Below, piece after piece: positions 44,742 through 51,987 of a stretch of 64,000 nucleotides of DNA; positions within the stretch are counted from its first letter, which is position 1; each line of letters opens with the position of its first letter. Under the pieces are notes generated by a model that saw nothing but the letters and a program-made list of their open reading frames with translations, was not told where the DNA came from and searched no databases. Both the position numbers and the translations under genes were made by a program. This DNA is from Nostoc sp. NIES-4103 (lineage in GTDB: Bacteria; Cyanobacteriota; Cyanobacteriia; Cyanobacteriales; Nostocaceae), in contig NZ_AP018288.1 of NCBI RefSeq assembly GCF_002368335.1, positions 742,607 to 806,606 of the forward strand, written 5' to 3'.

Positions 44742-45348
44742 AACTCTTGCAAGAGATTTATTGTTGAGATGTCTAACCCTTAGTAGAGGTCTTCTTCCTT
44801 GTGAGTTGCGATTTTGACATCAGAGGTTGGGTAAGCAACACAGGTCAGTACATAACCTTTTTCAATCTGATCATCGTCTAAAAATGACTGGTCAGACTGG
44901 TCAACGGTACCCGAAATTAATTTACCAGCACAAGTTGAGCAAGCGCCAGCACGACAAGAGTAAGGTAGATCAAGACCTTCGTCTTCGGCAATGTCTAGAA
45001 TATATTCATCCTCAGGAACATCGATTGTAGTTTCGTTTCCTTCTTGATCGACTAGTGTAACTTTATAAATAGTAGCCATTCAGTGATCCTCTCTTTTGTC
45101 AACGGCAGTATAAGCTATGCTAAAGCAAAGCAAACGGTTGGTTTGATATCAACCGTCGTTTTAAATTTACTTCAATTCTGATACTACGGGAAAAATTAAA
45201 GGATGTAACTGTAAATCGACCCCGATTAGTAATGAAATTTAGTTAGTTGTAAATGATAAGATTTTTTAATATAAATAACTGCCAAAAAATGCTGTGATCA
45301 GAAAAAATGTTATTTTGAGAAGGCCAAGTCCAGTTTTCCAGAAATCAC
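44742..45348. repeat. Direct duplication block, right copy
   Basis: 607 bp, including the complete ferredoxin gene and its promoter. The left edge begins AACTCTTGCAAGAG, the right edge ends at ATCAC. Confidence 0.92.
44780..45079 (-). CDS. petF: Plant-type [2Fe-2S] ferredoxin
   Basis: The 99-residue electron acceptor of photosystem I, donating to ferredoxin-NADP reductase and other enzymes. The cluster ligands are C42, C47, C50 and C80 (SCRAGACSTC ... VLTCVAYP). The strongly acidic surface (DEYILDIAEDEGLD, EEDLY) is typical of photosynthetic ferredoxin. Start ATG at 45079; upstream sequence is duplicated with the gene. The neighbour on the other side is bvdR, divergent. Intact, and probably the functional copy. 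Confidence 0.96.
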   Translation of the reverse strand: MATIYKVTLVDQEGNETTIDVPEDEYILDIAEDEGLDLPYSCRAGACSTCAGKLISGTVDQSDQSFLDDDQIEKGYVLTCVAYPTSDVKIATHKEEDLY

Positions 45349-45426
45349 TCAGCACTAGTGATGTGAATAGTCCTAAATCTCAACTGCGCGCCTCCTAACT
45401 TCTAATTAAGCACTGTTTTGGTGAGT
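45080..45426. other. Divergent intergenic region, petF and bvdR
   Basis: Holds the petF promoter region, of which the first 269 bp are part of the duplication, and the bvdR start. No explicit sites identified. Confidence 0.45.
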
Positions 45427-46449
45427 ATGATGTACAATTCAGAGGCAGTTTGGGGAAAAGCAACAGTGCGTGTCGGCTTGATTGGTACTGGATATGCGGC
45501 AAAACTAAGAGCAGAGGCATTAGTGAATGATGAGCGATCGCATCTAGTGGCGATTGTCGGTCACGAACCGGAAAATACAGCAGCCTTTGCCAAAGAATAC
45601 AATACTGTTGCCTTGGGTTCTTGGCAAGAATTAGTCGAGCGCCAAGATATTGATTTGGTGGTGATTTCCACAGTGAATCGAGATCATGGTGCGATCGCGA
45701 AAGCAGCCCTATCACAAGACAAACATGTAGTTGTAGAATATCCCTTGTCTGTGGATGCGACCGAAGCTGAAGAAGTTGTTGCCCTAGCCAAAGCAAAAAA
45801 CAAACTGCTGCATGTAGAACACATTGAACTTTTGGGTGGCGTGCATCAAGCTTTGAAGCAACACTTAGAGAAAATTGGCAGCGTGTTTTATGTCCGTTAC
45901 AGCACCATTAATCCCCAAAATCCTGCACCCCGCAAATGGACTTATAACCATGAGCTTTTCGGCTTTCCCTTGATAGGGGCACTTTCTCGCTTACATCGTC
46001 TGACTGATTTGTTTGGTAAAGTCTTTACGGTGAACAGTCATCAGCGATACTGGGCAATAGAACCAGAATACTATCAAACCTGTTTTAGCATTACTCAGCT
46101 ATGCTTCACTAGTGGACTGTTAGCACAAGTAGTCTATGGCAAAGGCGAAACCATTTGGCAACCAGAACGCAAGTTTGAAGTTCACGGCGAAAAGGGTGGT
46201 TTAATTTTTGATGGCAACAGTGGATTTTTTATCCAAGCAGGGGAAACAACACCAATAGAGGTTGGTACCCGTCGGGGGTTGTTTATCAAAGACACTACTA
46301 TGGTGTTAGACCATCTGTTTAATGGTACTCCTTTGTACGTCACCCCAGAAGAGAGCTTGTACACCCTCAAGGTTGCTGACGCCGCCAAAAGAGCTGCCGA
46401 GACAGGATTAACTATATTTATGACAGATAGCCTAGACAAGAGTTTATGA
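45427..46449 (+). CDS. bvdR: Biliverdin reductase (Gfo/Idh/MocA fold)
   Basis: Reduces biliverdin IX-alpha to bilirubin with NADPH; in cyanobacteria it affects phycobiliprotein make-up. The 340-residue protein has the Rossmann loop VRVGLIGTGYAAKLRAEAL (about 14-32), VVVEYPLSVDATEAEE instead of the common EKP motif, and the stretch LLHVEHIELLGGVHQALKQ, NPAPRKWTYNHELFGFPL and ALSRLHRLTDLFG. These match Synechocystis BvdR from memory closely enough to name it. A TTG at 45418 and GTG at 45421 are alternatives; ATG 45427 or 45430 is favoured. It overlaps map by 4 bp (ATGA), so the two are co-translated. Confidence 0.78.
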   Translation: MMYNSEAVWGKATVRVGLIGTGYAAKLRAEALVNDERSHLVAIVGHEPENTAAFAKEYNTVALGSWQELVERQDIDLVVISTVNRDHGAIAKAALSQDKHVVVEYPLSVDATEAEEVVALAKAKNKLLHVEHIELLGGVHQALKQHLEKIGSVFYVRYSTINPQNPAPRKWTYNHELFGFPLIGALSRLHRLTDLFGKVFTVNSHQRYWAIEPEYYQTCFSITQLCFTSGLLAQVVYGKGETIWQPERKFEVHGEKGGLIFDGNSGFFIQAGETTPIEVGTRRGLFIKDTTMVLDHLFNGTPLYVTPEESLYTLKVADAAKRAAETGLTIFMTDSLDKSL

Positions 46450-47216
46450 GAACCGAACCAATTGTTATTTTATCTGCACGAGAAATAGAAAAAATGCGTC
46501 AAGCAGGACGCTTAGCAGCTAAATTGCTACAACATTTAGAACCACTTGTCAAGCCTGGGGTTAGTACTCTGCAACTGAATGATGAAGCTGAACGTTGGAC
46601 ACAGGCCCATGGTGCAAAAAGCGCACCTCTGGGCTATAAAGGCTATCCCAAGTCAATTTGCACGAGTGTGAATGAAGTAGTCTGTCATGGCATTCCCAAT
46701 GCTAGGCAGATTCTTAAGGAAGGTGACATCATCAATATTGATGTAACGCCGATTTTAGATGGCTACCACGGTGATACATCCAAAACATTTATTGTAGGGA
46801 ACTGTCCGCCCAAAGTAAAAAAATTGGTGGAAGTGACCGAAGAGTGTCTGCGGCTAGGTATTGCTGAGGTCAAACCGGGAGGACGCATTGGAGACATTGG
46901 TGCAGCCATTCAAGAGTATGCAGAGGCGCAAGGCTTTTCTGTGGTGCGAGACTTTGTAGGACACGGCATTAGTAATATTTTTCACACTGCACCTGATATT
47001 CCCCACTACGGTACACGCGATAAGGGTAAGCGTCTCAGACCTGGGATGGTTTTTACCATCGAACCAATGATTAACGAAGGCACTTATGAAGTGGAAGTCA
47101 AGAGCGATGGCTGGACAGCAGTGACACGCGATCGCAAGTTATCAGCTCAGTTTGAGCATACCATAGCAGTTACAGAAGATGGGGTAGAAATCCTCACCTT
47201 ACCTGAAGGTGAGTAA
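46446..47216 (+). CDS. map: Methionine aminopeptidase, type I
   Basis: Removes the N-terminal methionine from new proteins; soluble, two-metal enzyme. In 256 residues, the five metal ligands are visible: D and D in INIDVTPILDGYHGDTS, H in VGHGISNIFH, E in FTIEPMINEG and E in QFEHTIAV. N-terminal IEKMRQAGRLAAKLL and GYPKSICTSVNEVVCHGIP are standard. Cyanobacteria usually have several map copies. Co-translated with the preceding reductase gene through an ATGA overlap. Confidence 0.94.
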   Translation: MRTEPIVILSAREIEKMRQAGRLAAKLLQHLEPLVKPGVSTLQLNDEAERWTQAHGAKSAPLGYKGYPKSICTSVNEVVCHGIPNARQILKEGDIINIDVTPILDGYHGDTSKTFIVGNCPPKVKKLVEVTEECLRLGIAEVKPGGRIGDIGAAIQEYAEAQGFSVVRDFVGHGISNIFHTAPDIPHYGTRDKGKRLRPGMVFTIEPMINEGTYEVEVKSDGWTAVTRDRKLSAQFEHTIAVTEDGVEILTLPEGE

Positions 47217-47225
47217 ATAAACTAT

Positions 47226-47269
47226 TGATTTTCGGTGCGTTAGGACGTTCCGTCCATAACGCACGCTAC
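47226..47269. repeat. Dispersed repeat, copy 2
   Basis: Matches 36331-36373: TGATTTTCGGTGC, TTAGGAC, GTCCATAACGCA and GCTAC. Here the arms GTGCGTTAGGACG and CGTCCATAACGCAC form a better hairpin. Confidence 0.85.
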
Positions 47270-47274
47270 TGGCG

Positions 47275-47390
47275 TGACAAGGCTAAAATGTTGCAATAAT
47301 TGTCTTGTGGGGTGGACATCTTGTCCGCCCTGGACGGGCGAGACGCCCATCCCACAAGAGTTTTACTAATGCACTATCTTAGCCTTGTCA
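47275..47390. mobile_element. MITE-like element, copy B
   Basis: 116 bp with perfect 12-bp terminal inverted repeats, TGACAAGGCTAA and TTAGCCTTGTCA, plus inner inverted pieces (CTTGTGGGGTGG / CCATCCCACAAG and GTCCGCCCTGGACGGGCGAG, the latter a hairpin core). No coding capacity. It matches copy A at 19885-19999 at about 85-90 percent by eye. It lies between two convergent genes, directly next to the repeat at 47226. Confidence 0.88.
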
Positions 47391-47406
47391 CGCTACTACT
47401 CGCTAA

Positions 47407-48759
47407 TTATCGTCCCAACTTATTAGGAATATCTTGACAACCACCGAGAATAGTCCCCCTAGTTTTTTCGCCACCCCAAGCACAGCAGTAGTAGCGGATA
47501 GTATCGGACATCCGTTGCACGTTACTGAAATCGGCATTTTCCACTACAGCACCAGTCTGTTCACCAGTTTCGTAGTTTGGTGGTTCGGTGCGACTGCGGG
47601 GTGATGCTTTGTCCACTGAACCATAAAATAGACGAATACCATTCAAATCAGCACCGCTGAGATTAGCATCATACAAAATGGTGCGGGAGAGGTTGGCTTT
47701 TACCAAATCACAACCGCTGAGGTTAGCGCGGACAAGGTTAGCTTCGCTAAGGTCAGTCCAACGTAAATCTGTGTTAGAAAGGTCGGCGGCGGCTAGCATT
47801 ACTCCTAAATCGATGACACGCACACCTGCAATTCTGTCTTCAGCATAACCGCCAAAGCCGTTAAGAATGGCTCGACCTAAATGGCGATCGCGTTTTAGGG
47901 GTGTCAACAATTTAGAACGGGAGAGAAACCGCAGAATTTTGGCTTTACCACTACCATCTACACTGCTCAAAATTGCCGCAGTCCGTCCTTCTGCGATCGC
48001 TCTTTCTTGAGGCCAGTCTTCTAATAATCCTTCTTCGTCTAATACTAAGTCTGAAACGCCTTGGAAATAGGAATCAATTGTCTGCTGCTGGGTGATAATA
48101 TTTTGCTGAAATGTCAACAAATTTTGTTGAATCGTCAAGTCTTTGGAAATGACGTATTGTCGCCACGCCACATAAACGGCAATGATGGCGATGAGAATTT
48201 GCCCCAAAGCGCCAAACCATTCTGCTAAACTCCCAGCAATATCCCAATTAATCTGACTTCCCCAAAGTAGCAAACGGTCACCTATACCAGTAAACTTCAA
48301 CGAGCCGATGATGGCTACTATTAGTCCCACAAAGGCAACAAACAAAGTTCTATCTTGGGGTGAAAACCACTCAGCTACGACATATTGCAACCAAGGCAAT
48401 AACATCACCAAGGATAATACCAAAGTAATCAGCGTTCCTATGATGCCAATCAGCCAGTTATTTAGGATAAATCCCACCAAAGTGATGGCGATCGCAACTA
48501 TTGTAATCAGTAATGCCCTGGGCTTAATTGTTAACTGATTAGCAATACGTTGAGGAAAGGTGGAACGGGCTTGTTGCAGCGCAGCTGTATGTTGCGGGGA
48601 TTGCAAAGACCCTATTGCAGCCAAGGCTTGTTGTGCAGCCAGTGCTTCTGAACTTAAATGATTATCATTTGCACCACTGTCAAAGTCATCTGGTTGCAAG
48701 TCGTTTTCAGGGTTGGATTCTGGGGTTTGTGGATTGGGGGAGTTAGATTCATTCGTCAT
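47407..48759 (-). CDS. Pentapeptide-repeat membrane protein
   Basis: A 450-residue protein: polar N-terminus rich in Asn/Pro/Asp; hydrophobic spans at about 83-105, 107-127, 137-157 and 180-200 (LLITIVAIAITLVGFILNNWLIGIIGTLITL region; LGQILIAIIAVYVAW); a helical part (QQNLLTFQQNIITQQQTIDSYFQ); then a pentapeptide-repeat stretch, DLSNTDLRWTDLSEANLVRANLSGCDLVKANL, cut here: ADLSN, TDLRW, TDLSE, ANLVR, ANLSG. The pentapeptide part forms a right-handed beta-helix. Function unknown; common in large cyanobacterial genomes. Confidence 0.8.
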   Translation of the reverse strand: MTNESNSPNPQTPESNPENDLQPDDFDSGANDNHLSSEALAAQQALAAIGSLQSPQHTAALQQARSTFPQRIANQLTIKPRALLITIVAIAITLVGFILNNWLIGIIGTLITLVLSLVMLLPWLQYVVAEWFSPQDRTLFVAFVGLIVAIIGSLKFTGIGDRLLLWGSQINWDIAGSLAEWFGALGQILIAIIAVYVAWRQYVISKDLTIQQNLLTFQQNIITQQQTIDSYFQGVSDLVLDEEGLLEDWPQERAIAEGRTAAILSSVDGSGKAKILRFLSRSKLLTPLKRDRHLGRAILNGFGGYAEDRIAGVRVIDLGVMLAAADLSNTDLRWTDLSEANLVRANLSGCDLVKANLSRTILYDANLSGADLNGIRLFYGSVDKASPRSRTEPPNYETGEQTGAVVENADFSNVQRMSDTIRYYCCAWGGEKTRGTILGGCQDIPNKLGR

Positions 48760-49358
48760 GCTTTATATTTTGCCCCAGTACATTCAATTCCGCACCTGTT
48801 CTATATTAACTGGCACTGGGTAGGGTCAGGCAAGAATCCAATTTCACAATTAAATGCTATTGTGTAGGGCTATTTTTGTGATTAGGAATAATTGGTTTTA
48901 CCAAACAGGGGAAGAGAAAAAGGGGAATTGGGGTTGGGAATTAAAGTTAAAACTTTTCCCCACATGGTATGTAGCAACTATTTTTAAATATGGGATTCCC
49001 TTCCCCTTATCCCCTTCCCTCTTCCCCTTCTTTATCAAGAAATAACTTAGGAGCTTTCAACAGACATAGGGAGTAGGAAGTGGGGAAAGAACGTGTTTGT
49101 TTGATTTGTAGCGAGGGGGTTTAATAATTTTGAATTAGTGACTTTTGAATTACCCTTTGTGGGGTGCTTTCAAGAAAAAAACTAAAATATTTGCTTTTTT
49201 AGACTCAATATAGTAATATTTAATACATTTTTTGTTGCAGAGCTTCTACATTTTAGCAGTTAAGAAATTTAGTTAAAGAAAAAGAGTAGTCTTTGGTAAG
49301 ATGAAAAAATTAACAAAACCATGTTCTAACATTGTATTATAGATTTTGTAGGGACAGC
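48760..49358. other. Intergenic region
   Basis: About 600 bp between divergent genes. It includes a low-complexity G-rich/C-rich patch (48910-49025) and an AT-rich leader before 49359. No gene, RNA or terminator is supported. Confidence 0.4.
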
Positions 49359-50102
49359 ATGGCATTTTGGCGTAGTTTTATTGTCTCTGGCTTGATCAGT
49401 TTCTTCACGTTTGGCTGTAGTTATGAGGCAAACTCATCGACAAAAAATACCAAACAAGTAGTACAAGAAACAAATGTTTCTCAGCTATTGATCAAAGCAA
49501 AGGCTAGCCAAAAGGCGGAAGATTTCTTTAATCAAGGCAATCAATTGTTAGACGCGCAACGCTACGAAGATGCTATAGAAGCATACGACAACGCGATCGC
49601 GCTCAAATCAGAGAGTCCTGAAGCTTGGATTAATCGTGGAAATGCCCTCACATCATTGCAACGTTACAAAGAAGCACTAGTATCATACGACAAAGCGATC
49701 GCCATCAATGCCAACAAAGATGAAGCTTGGTATAACCGAGGCAATGTGTTAACATCCTTGCAAAGTTACAAAGATGCAATAGTGTCATATGACAAAGCGA
49801 TCGCCATTAAAAAAGACAAACCTGAAGCTTGGGTGAATCGAGGTATAGCCTTAACCAAGCTACAACGTTACCAACAAGCACTAGCATCATACGACAAAGC
49901 GATCGCCATTAAGCCAAATAAGCATGAAGCCTACTATAACAAAGCTTGTGCTTATGCATTACAAAACAATGTGGAATTAGCAATTGAGAATTTGCAAAAA
50001 GCTATGTGGCTGGTTCCTGATAAGTACCAAAAGTTAGCAAAAACTGACCCAGATTTTAATAAAATACGCAGTAATCAGCGTTTTCAGGAATTAATTAAGT
50101 AA
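49359..50102 (+). CDS. TPR-repeat lipoprotein
   Basis: A 247-residue exported protein with lipobox LISFFTFGC (Cys19), so likely anchored at a membrane surface. Four to five TPR units follow from about residue 55, for example AEDFFNQGNQLLDAQRYEDA, then repeated blocks of YDKAIAIKPNKHEAYYN type. The start ATG 49359 has an AGGGACAGC ribosome site and fits the signal peptide; a TTG further upstream adds residues without pattern. Repeat units contain GCGATCGCC at the same codon positions (AIAI), so HIP1 sites accumulate within the coding repeats. Confidence 0.88.
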   Translation: MAFWRSFIVSGLISFFTFGCSYEANSSTKNTKQVVQETNVSQLLIKAKASQKAEDFFNQGNQLLDAQRYEDAIEAYDNAIALKSESPEAWINRGNALTSLQRYKEALVSYDKAIAINANKDEAWYNRGNVLTSLQSYKDAIVSYDKAIAIKKDKPEAWVNRGIALTKLQRYQQALASYDKAIAIKPNKHEAYYNKACAYALQNNVELAIENLQKAMWLVPDKYQKLAKTDPDFNKIRSNQRFQELIK

Positions 50103-50179
50103 GTAGTTGTGTCATTTGCCATTTGTCATTTGTGAGGGTTTTAGGCAGGCATATTTAGTTTACATAATTCAGTTAGAAG

Positions 50180-51052
50180 ATGAAAAAATTGTTAGTTACT
50201 GGTGCTAGTGGTTTTTTAGGATGGCATCTTTGCCAACTAGCAAAGCAAGAATGGGAAGTTTATGGGACTTATTCCTCTCATAAGCTAGAGATTCCTGATA
50301 TTAAATTACTAAAAGTTAACTTGACAAATTTTCAAGAATTCAAGCAGTTATTTAGTGATATCAAGCCAGCCGCAGTTATTCATACAGCAGCCCAATCACA
50401 ACCAAATTATTGTCAAACTCATCCTGAAGAATCATACGAAATTAATGTAACAGCATCTTTAAATATTGCTGGACTTTGTGCAGATGATTCTATTCCTTGC
50501 GTTTTTACATCCACTGACTTAGTTTTTGATGGTTTAAATGCTCCTTATAAAGAAACAGATATTGTGTGTCCTGTAAACATTTATGGAGAACAAAAAGTCA
50601 AAGCTGAAGTCAGTATGTTAGAACGCTATCCCATGACAGCAGTGTGTCGGATGCCGTTAATGTTTGGGAGAGAGACACCCACAGCTAAAAGTTTTATACA
50701 GCCGTTTATTCAAAGTTTAAAAGAGGGGAAAGAACTCAGTTTATTTATAGATGAATTTCGTACACCTGCAAGTGCAAAAACAGCAGCCAAAGGACTATTA
50801 TTAGCATTAGAAAAAGTTAACGGCTACATTCACTTAGGTGGAAAAGAAAGAATTTCTCGCTATGAATTTGTCAAGTTATTAGTAGAAGTCTTTCAAATTC
50901 CTGACAGTAAAATTAAATCTTGTCGCCAACAAGATGTTAAGATGGCAGCACCCAGACCAGCAGATGTTTCTTTAGATAGTTCTCAAGCCTTTGCATTGGG
51001 GTATCAACCTTTATCCTTGAAAGAAGAATTAGAGAATTTGTTGTCTACTTAG
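50180..51052 (+). CDS. RmlD-like sugar-nucleotide SDR
   Basis: A 290-residue extended short-chain dehydrogenase: nucleotide motif VTGASGFLGWHL (about 6-17), HTAAQSQPNYC, catalytic region TSTDLVFDGLNAPY and the Y-x3-K motif NIYGEQKVKAE (about 134-144). The general plan is that of dTDP-4-dehydrorhamnose reductase (RmlD), but no rml genes are nearby, and it may act on another activated sugar. Its last 24 bases are overlapped on the opposite strand by a pseudogene frame. Confidence 0.8.
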   Translation: MKKLLVTGASGFLGWHLCQLAKQEWEVYGTYSSHKLEIPDIKLLKVNLTNFQEFKQLFSDIKPAAVIHTAAQSQPNYCQTHPEESYEINVTASLNIAGLCADDSIPCVFTSTDLVFDGLNAPYKETDIVCPVNIYGEQKVKAEVSMLERYPMTAVCRMPLMFGRETPTAKSFIQPFIQSLKEGKELSLFIDEFRTPASAKTAAKGLLLALEKVNGYIHLGGKERISRYEFVKLLVEVFQIPDSKIKSCRQQDVKMAAPRPADVSLDSSQAFALGYQPLSLKEELENLLST

Positions 51053-51228
51053 CCAGTGGCGGAAACTGGAATGATAGAGACTGTAGTAATTTTCTTTTGC
51101 AATTCGTTCTTGGTGTAAAAACTCAAACCAGTTTTCTAGCACTTGTTCAACATCATATTCATCTATATTGATAATACGAGCGATCGCGCTTGTTGAAATC
51201 GCTATTAAAAAATCAGCACACCTATGCT
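51029..51228 (-). pseudogene. Relic of a NACHT/STAND-type ATPase (C-terminal end only)
   Basis: On the minus strand the translation RIINIDEYDVEQVLENWFEF then LHQERIAKENYYSLYHSSFRHWL continues to a TAA at 51029-51031. This pattern (DxxEVL..W..FL, then Y.LYH.SF..FL) is typical of the region just after the helical part of large STAND ATPases with WD repeats in filamentous cyanobacteria. The frame has a stop at 51229-51231 and no start, so only about 65 codons remain of a protein that is usually over 1000 residues. Confidence 0.6.
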
Positions 51229-51324
51229 AAAATTTCCTTTCGCTTCTGGAATCATCTTTTGCAAATATTAATGCACTATTTTAATATAGTCGTGCTACTA
51301 CTGCCTTTTGATGGGCGATTACTT

Positions 51325-51427
51325 ATATCAATTTGAATAATCATTGCGACACATGGTTTGACTCTCCGGGGCGTACAGCTGTACGCCCCTACAAGGTATC
51401 TGTAGCATTCTTCTTTCAAATTGGTAT
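51325..51427. mobile_element. Small non-autonomous element (MITE-like), 103 bp, copy 2
   Basis: Inverted ends ATATCAATTTGA and TCAAATTGGTAT, centre with the exact palindrome GGGGCGTACAG/CTGTACGCCCC. Same length and core as 4953-5055. It lies just downstream of the hypothetical gene ending at 51434. Confidence 0.65.
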
Positions 51428-51433
51428 TAGCTT

Positions 51434-51844
51434 TTATTCCGCAGATTCAATAATAATCACTTCCTCTCTAGGGATATATTTACTGTTATACGCTAAAAGT
51501 ACTTCGCCGCTTTCGTTAATATCAATGATTTCCTCTCCTTTAGGATTCCACCAATTAAATGCATCAATCCAGGTACATCTGTCACCTATTTTAAGTCTTT
51601 GTACTCGACTTGCAATTTCCTGGTTAAAATCTTTTATTGGGTTGAGTATATTGTAAGGAATTTTTTCTTGATAAATTATCTTTAACAGAGAAATGTTATC
51701 TTCTTCTTTCTCTAGATCTTTCTTTTTGCATGTACTTGTTATAGAAATAAAATCTGCTTCTGCTACAAATACGTCTTCAAAGTTTATCCACTCATAATCT
51801 TCTAAACTTTGCCCCAACAAGTTAAAAGTTTGTAGGTAGACCAA
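51434..51844 (-). CDS. Hypothetical protein, possibly N-terminally truncated
   Basis: A 136-codon frame. It opens with TTG only one codon after an in-frame stop and has no internal ATG near the N-terminus, so the original start may have been lost. The translation (NFEDVFVAEADFISITS, IASRVQRLKIGDRCTWID, GEEIIDINESGEVLLAY, IPREEVIIIESAE) looks like a real, soluble, mixed acidic protein; I do not recognise it. It sits between gene relics and a small element, in an eroding region. Confidence 0.5.
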   Translation of the reverse strand: MVYLQTFNLLGQSLEDYEWINFEDVFVAEADFISITSTCKKKDLEKEEDNISLLKIIYQEKIPYNILNPIKDFNQEIASRVQRLKIGDRCTWIDAFNWWNPKGEEIIDINESGEVLLAYNSKYIPREEVIIIESAE

Positions 51845-51945
51845 AAATTATTGATAATATTAAAACTTTAGCAAAGCAATAACTTATGTGTCCACGTCTT
51901 GGGGCACAACAAAATTTATAATATTATTCCGAAATATTGAATAGT

Positions 51946-51975
51946 AACCGCCTCTCTGTAAACAGAAAGGCGGTT
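51946..51975 (-). terminator. Hairpin downstream of gcvP
   Basis: AACCGCCTCTCTG / CAGAAAGGCGGTT, 13-bp stem with one mismatch and a TAAA loop, 12 bp after the gcvP stop. No long T-run, but location fits termination. Confidence 0.65.
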
Positions 51976-51987
51976 GGAAATTAGATA

